From contig MPUH01000087.1 of NCBI GenBank assembly GCA_001970955.1, forward strand, positions 49,411-113,410: 64,000 nt of DNA. The letters run 5' to 3'. The stretch comes from Stentor coeruleus. Its lineage: Eukaryota; Ciliophora; Heterotrichea; Heterotrichida; Stentoridae. The number at the start of each line of letters is the position of its first letter. Positions within the stretch are counted from its first letter, which is position 1. Position numbers and translations under genes: made by a program. Positions 41,147-52,200 of the stretch are shown here, piece by piece. The notes under the pieces are model-generated. The model was not told where the DNA came from. It saw only the letters and a list, made by a program, of their open reading frames with translations, and did not search any database.

Positions 41147-44100
41147 ATGGACAGCTTTCATAAAGAAAGTGCAAAAGAAGACACAAGCGAAGAAAACTGG
41201 CGAGAACTTGAGCTTTTCGGATCTTATAGTAATGGTTCAGACAAATACTCATCTAATATCATAAATTCCTCTAGGTTTACACTTTTGAATGTGGTTCCTA
41301 AAAGCTTATACGAGCAATTCCAAAAAATTTCCAATCTCTGGTTCGTTTTTATAGTTATAATATCTTTTATAAACCCTGAAGATAATCTTTGGCATCGATT
41401 AAGCAGACTTCTTCCTTTAACTTTTATTTTATGTATCAATCTTTGTAAAGATATTATAAGTTGTGTTCATCAAAAAAATAGTGACAAGAAGCTAAATTCA
41501 AAAGAATATTCTGTTTGGGATGGGCAGGTATTTAAAGAAAAACTAGCTTCTGAAATTTTAGTTGGGGATATTTTGCTTATTCTTGAATGTGAAGCTGTCC
41601 CAGCAGATATGCTTTTATTATGTGTTGGTAGGCAAAAAGAGTGTTTTGCTAATACTTTTGCCGTTCTTGGGGAAAGGAATTTGCAAGTGAAAAAACCGGT
41701 TAAAGATACACAAGCAATACTTGGAGGGAATGATTTAGATGAAACTTCAGCTAATTTAAAAAGACTCAATGGGAATATAATAGTTAGGAATATGTGCAGA
41801 AGTGAAGGTTTTAATGGGAAAATGAAACTTAGATTGTCACCAAAAGCTACGAAATTACAAAGTGAAAATTTGATTATAAGAGGGACAATTGTTAGTAATA
41901 CACCTTGGGTTATTGGATATGTACTTTATACAGGGAATGAGTCAAGTTTTTCAGTGAGGAAAAGGAAAAAAGAGATTTCGATGACTGAGCATAAATTGGA
42001 ATATTGGAATTGTTGGATTATTGGATTTATGATAGGAATTACGATTATAGATTTTTTGATTTGTATTTTATTTTATGATAGACAGAATAAGGATGAAAGA
42101 GGCTTTTATTTGTTTGGGTTTATTTCACAGGTACAAGATGTGATACCGATTTCATTGTTTTTAGCTATTCATGTTATTAGGATTGTCAATGCATTGAAGA
42201 TGAGAAGGGAAGGACTTGGGGCTATTGTTAAGAACCCAGACTGTTTAGAGGATTTAGGACATATCGAATACATCGTGGCAAATAAAACCGGGACTATAAC
42301 AAAAAATGAACTAAGTGCCCAAGTCTGTATAATAGGAGACAAAATTTACTGGAAAAATGCTTCATCGAACCCTGATGATAACCCCGAAATCAAAGACACA
42401 TATCGAGGTTTAAACCATTTTGAGCCCGAAAGCTTTAGTTTTAACGACCTAAAATCTGATATTGAAAAAGGTTCAGTTTTAGCTTATCATTATTTATTAT
42501 GCCTAGCTTTATGTAATCATGCAACAACTAAAGGACAAGGAGAAGATTATTTTTCATTATCAATTGATGATAAAGTCTTAGTAGAAACAGCAGCAATGCT
42601 TGGTATGAAACTTTTAACACATTGTTCTTCTACTTGTACATTGAGTTTTAAAGGTAAGGAAATGGAGTTTTTCGTCCTAGGTTACCAGCATTTTAATAAT
42701 GAATTAAAGAAAAGTAGGATTATCGTTAGAGATGCAAAAAATGAATGTGGGTATTTGTATGTGAAAGGCCCAAAAGAAGAAATGTTGGATATTTTTAATT
42801 TGTCATATGAAGAAAAAACTAGCATTGAAGAATTCACGTTGACGAAAAATTTAATAAAGATGAGGACTGTACTTATGGGGTATAAAAAACTCTCTGGACC
42901 TGAACTTGAGGAATTTGATTTTTCATATCAAACAGCTATATCATCACCAGTAAATAGTAGTGGGCGTATTGATGGGGTTTTTGAAGTACTAGAAAAAAAT
43001 TGCGACTATTTAGGAATGACTGCTATAGAAGATACCATCGAAGATGAAACCCGCGAATGCCTTAGTTTCCTTTCTCAAGCTGGGGTAAAAACTTGGATAA
43101 CCAGCGGCGATGACGAAGAAAGCACTCTAACCGCCGGAGTTAGTTCCAAGCTTTTTGAAGAAAACGTGCGTATCGTGCGTCTAACCAACTTTACTTCAGA
43201 ACAAGAATGTCTTAACATAATGCTCCAACAAATAAAAGAGCATATCCAGCATCAGCATTCTAAAAAACCTGATATCTCAAGTTCATTCATTGAAGAAAGT
43301 GAACAAGAAGACTCACAAGATTTTCGAGTTAAAAGTGAACCTCTAATCTACATTGGTATACAAAACTCATCATATACTCATGAAGAGAAAAAAATTTTTG
43401 ATAAACTAACAGGAGCAGGATCTTCAAGAGAGAATCAAACATTAATAACAAAACAAGAAGGTCATGATAATAAATTGATTTTCAATCCAAACTCAGTATA
43501 TTTTGTATTAAGTGTTGATAGTACAGGTTTAGAATATGGAATGTCAAGTGAAGAATGTAGAAAATTATTTATTTCTTTATTATTTGCAGCTCGTTGTGTA
43601 TGTTTCCATTCTTTACAATCAGAACATAAAACAAGAGTTGTTAGGTTATTGAGAAATAATTTTAAATTTCGACCTGTTGTATTAGCAATTGGTAATGGTC
43701 AATGTGATGCAGGTATGTTACATGAAGCGAATATTGGTGCTGGGTTAAGTAAATTGACACATTTAAACAATGCTGCTGATGTATTAGTTGAGAAATTCCA
43801 TCAATTGATGTATTTGATAATGTATCAAGGTCATTGGGGTGCTATGAATATATCAACAATTGTTATGTATAATATATATTCTAGGGTATTATGGGCAACT
43901 GTTATGATACTTTATAATATATTAACAAGGTTTAATGGGAATTTGGTTTTTGAAGATGAGATTATTGTTCTTTATACAATTGTCTTCCCTGTTATACAGA
44001 TGATTTTTGTAGGACTTTTTGATAAGGATCTTCATGAAAGCAGTTTGAAAGCTTACCCACAAGTGTATTCTTTAGGGATTTATCGTGATATTATATCAAC

Positions 44101-47100
44101 GCATAAGGTTTTTTTAAGTGTTGCTGAAGGTTTGGTACATGGGTTTATTATATCTTTGCTTTTTTTTATATCTTTAGACTTTGGGGTTACTCAACATGGT
44201 CTGAGTATTGGCTTTACAGACTCTTCTTTATGTTTAGCTTTAGTACTTTTTATTGTTACTACATGTAAATTGATTATTGAAACACATATGATAAGTTTTA
44301 GTACAATTATTGGACATTTAATCTCTTTAAGCTTTTTACTTATACACCTATTTGTTAGAAATAATCAAAATAAAACATGGGAAAATGTTGTAAATGACTT
44401 GCAAAAAACACCTTGTTTGATGATTGGACTTTTTTTAATCCCAACGTTTATTTTCGCATTACAAGCTGCGGCTAAAGCTGCTAAAAGTCTTTTTTGGCCT
44501 GATATACTCCAGTATATAAAAAGAGTAAGTTCGAGAGAAGTATCTTTTGAGTTGATATCACGATTGAATTCGTTTAAAGATGATATAAGAAAAGTTTATC
44601 TAAAATCAAAATCCCGTAACGGGAAAAAAGATAAGGATTCTCTTGAGTTCAGCAAATTAACTTTAAAATTCAGGTCAGAACAGCCAGAATTCGAATACAA
44701 CCAAGGGAAAATCATAGAAAACCTCAAAACCTATCGAAACCTTATTACTGCCAGTTGTATTATGATAGGAATAATAATCATCTGTATAACAACAATTGAA
44801 CATGAAACCTTTGAAAACAAAAGCATCATCATCCTTCCATGTCTTATCCTCATTATAATAGCCATGGTCGGGTACTCCTACATGTTCGCATTCAGACAGA
44901 ACTTCAGATTTTTCATAACAAGTTACTACCTGACCTTATTAATTTTCATAATAATTTCCTCTTTGATCTACGAAATCCCTTTCACCGAAGCTAACTCAGT
45001 GCTTTTACTTGTATTTTTCATAGCTTTTAACAGTGATTGGTTTGCTTTCTTCCTAGTCTCAATAATTAGTTCAATAATCACTTGTGCTAATGCAATAAGA
45101 TACTATTCAAAAGACCAGTTCTCAGAAGAATTAACCTTAATTTTCATGATATATTTCATTGGTTTACTTGTAAATTCCGCGTCAGTTGGGTATAGTATTG
45201 ATAAAACTAAACGACAAGAGTATATTTTAATAAGAAAAGTCGAAATTGAAGTTGATAAATCAAAAAGTGTCCTTTCATATTTATTACCAGCTTTTGTTAG
45301 AAAAAGAGTTAAAGATGGGTGTAGATATTTAAGTGAAGATCAAGGAACAGTTAGTGTATTTTTTTGTGATATTATGGACTTTGAAGAAATTGTAGCATCA
45401 TTTACACCAGTGGAATTGACTGCTTTTTTAGATGATGTATTTGGGAAATTTGATCAGATTTGTCAAAGTGTTGGGGTTACAAAAATAGAAACAGTTGGGA
45501 AAACTTATATGGCTTGTGCTGGGTTAAAAGATAGTGAAGAAGAAATTGACCCATATTTTGCTACTGTGCCACATGCAAGAAGGGCAATTGAACTTGGTTT
45601 AGCTATTATTAGAATTGTCAATAATATACATTTAAGAAAAGGTGTGACACTTAATGTGAAAATTGGGGTAAACAGTGGAGGAGTTACTGCTGGTGTTATC
45701 GGATACCATAAGCCACAATTTTCTCTTGTAGGGGATACTGTAAATACCGCAAGTAGAATGTCATCTACATGTCCTAATTCAAATTGTCTTCAAATTTCTA
45801 ATTCAACTTATGAACTTCTTGAAGATAAACGTGGCCTTGTATTCACACAAAGAAGTGTTGAAGTTAAAGGCAAAGGGACAATGTGCACTTGGCTTGTTCG
45901 TCTTCCAGTTGGCTTAACAGAAAACTCTCTTTATGAATGCCCAATTGCCCAATATACTAATAAAATATGCAACTCCCCAGCTGCAGCACCAACTAGAGCA
46001 CAATCTTTATATCCACGTAATAGTATTGTTGAAGCTGGGACTACTCATGAAAGACGTCTTTCTGCTTTATTAACACATTTAGAAATCTCAGACTTTAAAC
46101 AGTTATTTCAAAGAAAAGATACTGAACTCATAGAACAAGTCCAATGGTTCTCTTTTTCATGTACAGAAAAATTTAAAGAAAAAAAATTTCGGCTTGAAAC
46201 CCTAGAAAACAATCGTCCAGTTATAACCTTAGCAATGATTGTTATTATAATATGCAATTTATCTAGTATTATTATAAATGTTATAAGTTATTCACAAAAC
46301 AGACTTAATTTTACTTATTATATTGGTAAACAAGTTATAGAAACTTTATGTGAAATAACTTTACTTATAGGAATAAAATGGTATTCAAAAGAATTATGGT
46401 TTGCTTGGAGTATTGAATTAGTTTATTTGGGTTTTAGTATTATAGAGATTTTAATTGGGGTTTTTGAGGTAAAAGATTTAAGAATACAGTTTATATCATA
46501 TTTGAATCATATATTATTATTTTCACATTGTGCAGAATTATTTTTCAAACACAATTTTTGGAGTTTGATTGTTATTACGGTACTTTGGATTGTGTGTATT
46601 GAGGTTAATATGCCAGAAAAAACGATTTTGATTAGCATTTTTTCGATTATTGTCACAACAACTTTGAGCTTTACGGTTTATACAAGTGAAAAGAATTTGA
46701 GAATAAATTCTACTCTTAAAGCTGCGGCTAATAAAGAATTGGATAAGACGGAAAAACTTATAAAACAAATGATGCCTCCGCATGTTGTACAGAATTTGAA
46801 GGAACAAAGCTCGATTACTGATAAAATACCACAAGTTACGATTTTGTATGCGGATATTGTTGGGTTTACAGCTTGGAGTTCTGAAAGATTGCCTGAGGAA
46901 ATCGTCACAATGCTCTCAGAACTTTTTACGATGTTTGATAAAAATTGTGTTAATCATAAAGTGTATAAAGTTCATACTATTGGAGATTGTTATGTCGCTA
47001 TGGGATATACTGGTGAAGCTGCTAGAGATACTATTCAAGAATGCTTAAACATTATCGAATTCGCCCAACAAACATTAGAAATCATACAAAATGTGAACAT

Positions 47101-47389
47101 TGAAAACGGGATTAATTTAAACATGAGAATTGGTATCCATACTGGAGATGTTACTGCAGGAGTTACAGGGACAAATATTGTAAGATATGATATTTATGGA
47201 AGTGATGTTATGATTGCTAACAAAATCGAAAGCTGTGGAATACCTGGGAGGATTTTAGTTAGCGAAGCTACAAAAAATATGATTGAATGCTATGATGAAA
47301 AAGAGTTTAAATTTACCCCACATGTTGATTTTTTTGTCAAATCTGCAAAGAAGAAAATCATAACTTTTTTGTTAGATAAACGTGAATAG
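41147..47389 (+). CDS. P4-ATPase-like/guanylyl cyclase fusion protein
   Basis: A 2080-residue membrane guanylyl cyclase with the ciliate/apicomplexan architecture: an N-terminal P4-ATPase-like module (about 1-1140), a six-pass block (about 1195-1360), cyclase domain 1 (about 1395-1600), a second membrane block (about 1689-1855) and cyclase domain 2 (about 1890-2078). The sites are divided. Domain 1 carries the guanine-selecting Glu (E1448 in KIETVGKTYM) and FSLVGDTVNTASRM, but K1452 replaces the second metal Asp. Domain 2 holds both metal Asp residues (D1903 in LYADIVGF, D1947 in HTIGDCY). One active site per pair is expected, making cGMP. In the ATPase module the phosphorylated Asp of DKTGT is N379 (ANKTGT), the hinge motif is GNGQCD instead of GDGxND, and the actuator DGET reads LGER, so transport is unlikely. 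Confidence 0.95.
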   Translation: MDSFHKESAKEDTSEENWRELELFGSYSNGSDKYSSNIINSSRFTLLNVVPKSLYEQFQKISNLWFVFIVIISFINPEDNLWHRLSRLLPLTFILCINLCKDIISCVHQKNSDKKLNSKEYSVWDGQVFKEKLASEILVGDILLILECEAVPADMLLLCVGRQKECFANTFAVLGERNLQVKKPVKDTQAILGGNDLDETSANLKRLNGNIIVRNMCRSEGFNGKMKLRLSPKATKLQSENLIIRGTIVSNTPWVIGYVLYTGNESSFSVRKRKKEISMTEHKLEYWNCWIIGFMIGITIIDFLICILFYDRQNKDERGFYLFGFISQVQDVIPISLFLAIHVIRIVNALKMRREGLGAIVKNPDCLEDLGHIEYIVANKTGTITKNELSAQVCIIGDKIYWKNASSNPDDNPEIKDTYRGLNHFEPESFSFNDLKSDIEKGSVLAYHYLLCLALCNHATTKGQGEDYFSLSIDDKVLVETAAMLGMKLLTHCSSTCTLSFKGKEMEFFVLGYQHFNNELKKSRIIVRDAKNECGYLYVKGPKEEMLDIFNLSYEEKTSIEEFTLTKNLIKMRTVLMGYKKLSGPELEEFDFSYQTAISSPVNSSGRIDGVFEVLEKNCDYLGMTAIEDTIEDETRECLSFLSQAGVKTWITSGDDEESTLTAGVSSKLFEENVRIVRLTNFTSEQECLNIMLQQIKEHIQHQHSKKPDISSSFIEESEQEDSQDFRVKSEPLIYIGIQNSSYTHEEKKIFDKLTGAGSSRENQTLITKQEGHDNKLIFNPNSVYFVLSVDSTGLEYGMSSEECRKLFISLLFAARCVCFHSLQSEHKTRVVRLLRNNFKFRPVVLAIGNGQCDAGMLHEANIGAGLSKLTHLNNAADVLVEKFHQLMYLIMYQGHWGAMNISTIVMYNIYSRVLWATVMILYNILTRFNGNLVFEDEIIVLYTIVFPVIQMIFVGLFDKDLHESSLKAYPQVYSLGIYRDIISTHKVFLSVAEGLVHGFIISLLFFISLDFGVTQHGLSIGFTDSSLCLALVLFIVTTCKLIIETHMISFSTIIGHLISLSFLLIHLFVRNNQNKTWENVVNDLQKTPCLMIGLFLIPTFIFALQAAAKAAKSLFWPDILQYIKRVSSREVSFELISRLNSFKDDIRKVYLKSKSRNGKKDKDSLEFSKLTLKFRSEQPEFEYNQGKIIENLKTYRNLITASCIMIGIIIICITTIEHETFENKSIIILPCLILIIIAMVGYSYMFAFRQNFRFFITSYYLTLLIFIIISSLIYEIPFTEANSVLLLVFFIAFNSDWFAFFLVSIISSIITCANAIRYYSKDQFSEELTLIFMIYFIGLLVNSASVGYSIDKTKRQEYILIRKVEIEVDKSKSVLSYLLPAFVRKRVKDGCRYLSEDQGTVSVFFCDIMDFEEIVASFTPVELTAFLDDVFGKFDQICQSVGVTKIETVGKTYMACAGLKDSEEEIDPYFATVPHARRAIELGLAIIRIVNNIHLRKGVTLNVKIGVNSGGVTAGVIGYHKPQFSLVGDTVNTASRMSSTCPNSNCLQISNSTYELLEDKRGLVFTQRSVEVKGKGTMCTWLVRLPVGLTENSLYECPIAQYTNKICNSPAAAPTRAQSLYPRNSIVEAGTTHERRLSALLTHLEISDFKQLFQRKDTELIEQVQWFSFSCTEKFKEKKFRLETLENNRPVITLAMIVIIICNLSSIIINVISYSQNRLNFTYYIGKQVIETLCEITLLIGIKWYSKELWFAWSIELVYLGFSIIEILIGVFEVKDLRIQFISYLNHILLFSHCAELFFKHNFWSLIVITVLWIVCIEVNMPEKTILISIFSIIVTTTLSFTVYTSEKNLRINSTLKAAANKELDKTEKLIKQMMPPHVVQNLKEQSSITDKIPQVTILYADIVGFTAWSSERLPEEIVTMLSELFTMFDKNCVNHKVYKVHTIGDCYVAMGYTGEAARDTIQECLNIIEFAQQTLEIIQNVNIENGINLNMRIGIHTGDVTAGVTGTNIVRYDIYGSDVMIANKIESCGIPGRILVSEATKNMIECYDEKEFKFTPHVDFFVKSAKKKIITFLLDKRE

Positions 47390-47665
47390 TAGTTATAATA
47401 TTTAATCTATAATGAATTTGGTTTTATTTTTATAGACAAATAAGGAAAAGAGTATTTACAAACAAAGTGCTCATTTTTATAATTTACAATTAGAATATAT
47501 CATATTCATTTTAGCTTTCAACTAGAAGACTGAGGATTTTTTGTTTTTGAGAATATTACTTAGTTATGACGAGGTTTTTATGACAACATTTTTTCAGTAT
47601 TTCCTGTAATATTCTAAGTCTATTTTTAATACTTTCTATAATTGGATTATAACTAATAACTAATT

Positions 47666-49099
47666 TTATTCTTTAGTGAGCATGTAATTTTTGAACTCGG
47701 CAAGGCTTATAAGCCCATCTTGATTTGTATCAGCATCGCTTATAAACTGGTCCCACTCGCTGTTTTCGATACCAGGGATTAAAGTTTTAAGCCATTTTAG
47801 GGAAAGATTACCATCACCTCCAATATCGTAAGCTTTAAAAGCTTTTTCTAGAACATCTTTTTCGTAGATATTTTTCCAGTTTTGTGTTACTGTGATAAAT
47901 TCACTGTATTCAATAACTCCACTTTGATCCAAGTCACCTTTTTTAATAATCTCTTCAGCTTCACTTTCAGGTAATCCAAGTTCTTTATACCCATTAATAA
48001 TTTCTTCATGGCTCAATCTGCCGTCATTATTCTTATCAATCGACTTAAAAAGTTTTATAAGTTCTCTATTCGACTCTTCATCCATAATATTAGCTGAAAT
48101 AAACGTCAAAATCGATCTTTGGAGTTTATTCGTTGCATGAAATTTCCTAATGTTATCAAAAGCTTCTTCACTTATAGGATTATCATTAAGATTACCAGCT
48201 TTATAAATATTAAACCATGGGTGTTTTAGTACATCTTCAGCACTAATTCTTCTTAATGGGTTCGGATTAATCATTTTTTTAATCAAATCTTGAACATCTG
48301 AAGATACTGTTTTCCATATAGGCCGAGTATAATCGATTTTCCCTAATTTGATTGACTCTTTAATCTGATCAATCCCATAGCCAGTGAATGGAGTAAACCC
48401 AGTTATCATCATAAACAAAATCACTCCAGAGCTCCAAATATCACATTTTTCATTATAAATCCCTTCAAACATCTCTGGTGACATAAATAATGGCTAAATA
48501 AACCTTACTGTGCCTATAACCCCAGTTATATTTCCCATTGAGTTTAGCTTACCCGCAATCCCGAAATCTATAACCTTAATCGATGATTCTCGACCTTTTG
48601 ATGTTAAAAGTAAATTCTGTGGTTTTAAATCTCTATGAACAATCCCTTTAGAATGACAATAAAATATTGCACTCATAATTTCAAACATAAATTTCGCAGC
48701 TTGTTTCTCACTGAGTTTTTTTTCCTCTGTGATTTTTTCTAACAATTCCCCACCTTCAATAACTTCAGTTATTATGCTATATGAAGTCGTTGATTCAATA
48801 AGTTCAAAGACTTTCATGATATGTGGATGATCTATTTGACTTAAAGTTGTAATTTCACGAAGCATGGTTTGTTCATCACTTTTTGATAATCTACTTTTGT
48901 TTAGTTCTTTTAATGCACGTTTAGCACCTGTACGCTTATCTTCTACTAGAGTGACAGCACCAAAGCCTCCTTTGCCGAGGATTTTGATGGTTGTGTATTT
49001 GTCTCTTGGCGAACCTTTAGAGTGGAATACTGGTAAGGATTTGCCAAAGGTGTCTTTAATATTTGGTAAAGATTCAGCTTTGGATTGACAACAGCCCAT
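47666..49099 (-). CDS. Calcium-dependent protein kinase (CDPK)
   Basis: Two exons over a 15-nt intron (48494-48508) give 472 residues. The N-terminus MGCCQS fits myristoylation (Gly2) plus palmitoylation (Cys3, Cys4), so membrane attachment is likely. The kinase domain has GKGGFG at 42-47, K64, HRDLKPQNLL from 155, DFG at 178-180 and GTPLFMSPEMF across the splice. A junction helix precedes four EF hands with loops at about 350-361 (DKNNDGRLSHEE), 384-395 (DLDQSGVIEYSE), 420-431 (DIGGDGNLSLKW) and 452-463 (DTNQDGLISLAE). Loop 3 lacks the position-12 Glu (Trp instead) and probably binds calcium poorly. CDPKs couple calcium signals to motility, exocytosis and cilia in alveolates. The gene is convergent with the cyclase gene. 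Confidence 0.96.
48494..48508 (-). other. 15-nt intron in CDPK
   Basis: GTAAGGTTTATTTAG on the minus strand. Its in-frame TAG would end the protein inside the activation segment; removal joins VIGT to PLFMSPEMF. Confidence 0.95.
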
Positions 49100-49257
49100 G
49101 ATTATATATGGCAGCCATTAATAGGCTAGATTATGCTTTTAACAGATTATTTTTATGTATTATAAGATGATAACTTTATCGTTTGGGAATTTTGAGGCTT
49201 GAAAAAGAAAGGATAAATTAGATTTGAATAAAAGACTTAGAGATAAACTAGTTTCTA

Positions 49258-52200
49258 TTAAAGTGAAGATTTTCTATGGAGATTAAGAATGTCTTCGACG
49301 GAACTTAGGCCGATTACTGCAGTTCTTAATAGGTCTTCATGGACACCAAATCTGCATACACTAAGGATTCTACAACAGATTTCTTGAACTTTTTGCAAAG
49401 AAATCATATACCCTTCGTGGTTGACTTTCAAAGTAAGGTTGTTGTCCCACTTAGCTTCATTAAAGAACTGAATTGGTCCTGGGTTAGAATAATGTTCTTC
49501 TAATGCCCAAGCTTTAGAATCATTGGCAAGCTTCAAATAAGCTTTGCTGAAAAGGTCAACCTCAGCTGAGGTTGTCACAACTTTATTCCTACCGTATTGA
49601 GATTTAGCTTTAAGTTTCATTACTGATGAAATTGGAATACCCCCAAGTCTCCATTTAGCTACATCCCCACTAAGTCCTCTAGCAGTGGTTAAGTACCCAG
49701 TCAAACCTCCACGTATTAAAGTTACAGCTGTAGCTCCATAACAACTTCCTAAACTACAATCAAATAATGATGGGAATGAACATCTTCCTTGATATCCGAA
49801 AAAATGACATACTGGGGCAAAGCTCGCTTTATATGTTCCTTTTTTCTTTCTTTCCTTAAGTTCATTAGAAACCAAATCAGCTAATAATCTTTCAGTTTCA
49901 ATCAGCGACAACTGTACATGTCCATTTCCATCAATTCTTGTAAGCAACTGCATTTGAAACCATTCAGGTAAGTTCCTCAGCACTGGTGCTGAGTAATGAT
50001 GAAACAGTTCATCAATAACTTCAGGATTTTTAATAACCCTCTTAGCCAATTCTTCTCTTTCTCCATGTGTTTTTTTACCAACAAGTACATTAATCTCACT
50101 AATTAATTCTCTAAAATGTGATAATTGTTGTATAAGCCCTTCAGGGACAAGTAATGTTCCAAACAACTTCCCAATTTTCGCTCTTTCTTGTATAACATCG
50201 GCAACTGATCTCACAATATCCACAAGAGTATTTCCTTCATTTTTATGATACTCACTAACTAATACTACATTAGGATGAGTTTGCAAGGCACATTCAACAG
50301 CAAGATGACTTGGATCTTGACCCATAACTCTAATAAAATAATAATATTTTGTAGCACTTGCCGAATCAGTCATCATATTACCAACAAGCTCTGCATTAAC
50401 TCTTGAAGCTGTGTCAAATCCTAATGAAGTTTCAAATAGAGGATGATAAAGATTGTTATCTACAGCTAATGGTACAGCGATAATTTTAGTTTTTTCATTA
50501 TGAGCTAAGAAATATTCAGATAGATAAGCAGCATCAGTTATAGCATGAGATGCTCCAGCAATGACTAGACCATCAAGGTTTAATGATTTGCATGTTAGTC
50601 TAACTTTTTCGAATTCTTCATCACCTCTAATAGTACTACCGATTCTCCCTAAAAAGTCTAAACCTCCAGTATTTCTATAAGGGGCGAAATTTTCTCTGGT
50701 AATAAGAAAATAGCTTTTGTTTAAAAGCCCATGATTACCTCCTAAGAATCCATAAACAAGTCCACCTGATTTTTCGACCTCATGTAAAACTCCATCAATT
50801 ATATTATGTGCACCAGGAGCTTGACGGCCAAGAAACACAACACCAATGTTTATAGGCATAGGCAAATCTTTACTTTCTTCAATTTCAGCATATTTTCTCA
50901 GTTTATAATTAGCTAAATTTGGTAATTGTTCATGAATAGCTAATTTAGTCTCCTCATAATCATTTTCTGTTATTTCTCCTAACACAGCTGAGTGATGCTT
51001 GTTAAGAACTATTGNCAAATCTTTACTTTCTTCAATTTCAGCATATTTTCTCAGTTTATAATTAGCTAAATTTGGTAATTGTTCATGAATAGCTAATTTA
51101 GTTTCCTCATAATCATTTTCTGTTATTTCTCCTAACACAGCTGAGTGATGCTTGTTAAGAACTATTGGTAAATCAACTGGAGCTCTAGTCCTTGCATGCA
51201 TTAATGGGGAGAAATTCTGAGGATTACGGACAAAATAAGGATATTCAGCATGAGAATCTGCTGCTGAAACAAGTTCATGATCAGTAGGTGGTTTAAGAAG
51301 ATAAGTAAAACTATCAGCACCAACTCCATCAAACTGAATAGGTCCTGGGGCTCTATATGAATCATTATATTTCCAGAACTCACGCATTTTAGCATAAGCT
51401 CTAAAGTAATCTGAATCTAATTCAACTAAAGCTTTTTTGATAACTGCAACAGGTTTTCCTTTACGTCTTTCAATATTCATCATTGTCGCTAAAGGACACC
51501 CTGCTGATTTCCAGTTCTCAGGGTTTTGAGTTAACCCACGACATACAGCCATACATCCAGTATACCCATATTTAACTAAAGATCCAGCAGTATAACCAAG
51601 GGCATAACAATAAGTTGAATCAAAATTACTAGGTAAACAACTACGGCCTTCATATCCAAAATAATAACTTTGAGCAAAAAATGGGTGTGTGAAATTTCTC
51701 CTAGTCAATTCGTTTTGTAATAACATAATAAGTAACCTTTCAGTTTCGATTTTAGCAACTTGAACATTTCCATGAGGGTCTCTGTCAAGTAATAATTGAT
51801 TACTAATACTTTCAGGGAGGAATTTAAATAATTCTAAAGCTTCTGATGATAAAGAAGATAATACATGAGCCCTAAGCTCTTCTTCAGTACCAGTTTTTCC
51901 TACCATTAACTCATTAAGTTCTTTAATTAAAACATTAACTTCTGGAATAAACTCAATAAGCCCTTCTGGGACTAAGACTACACCATAATTCTTACCCATT
52001 TCACCTCTTCTAAAAACCATATTAGCAAGTTCATTTACTATATATGATAATGTATGATTTTTCTCTTGAACTTCTTCACCTATTAATACTAAATTTGCCC
52101 TACATTGAAGTTCACATTCTAAAGCTATATGAGAAGCTGATCTTCCCATTAATCTTACAAAATGATAATATTTCTTTGTTGATGCTGCATCTAAACATAC

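Noticed and set aside
50863-51167. A genuine tandem exon duplication in PFK
   Set aside because: The N between the copies and identical behaviour at two other N positions point to unmerged contig ends; PFK families have no such repeat.
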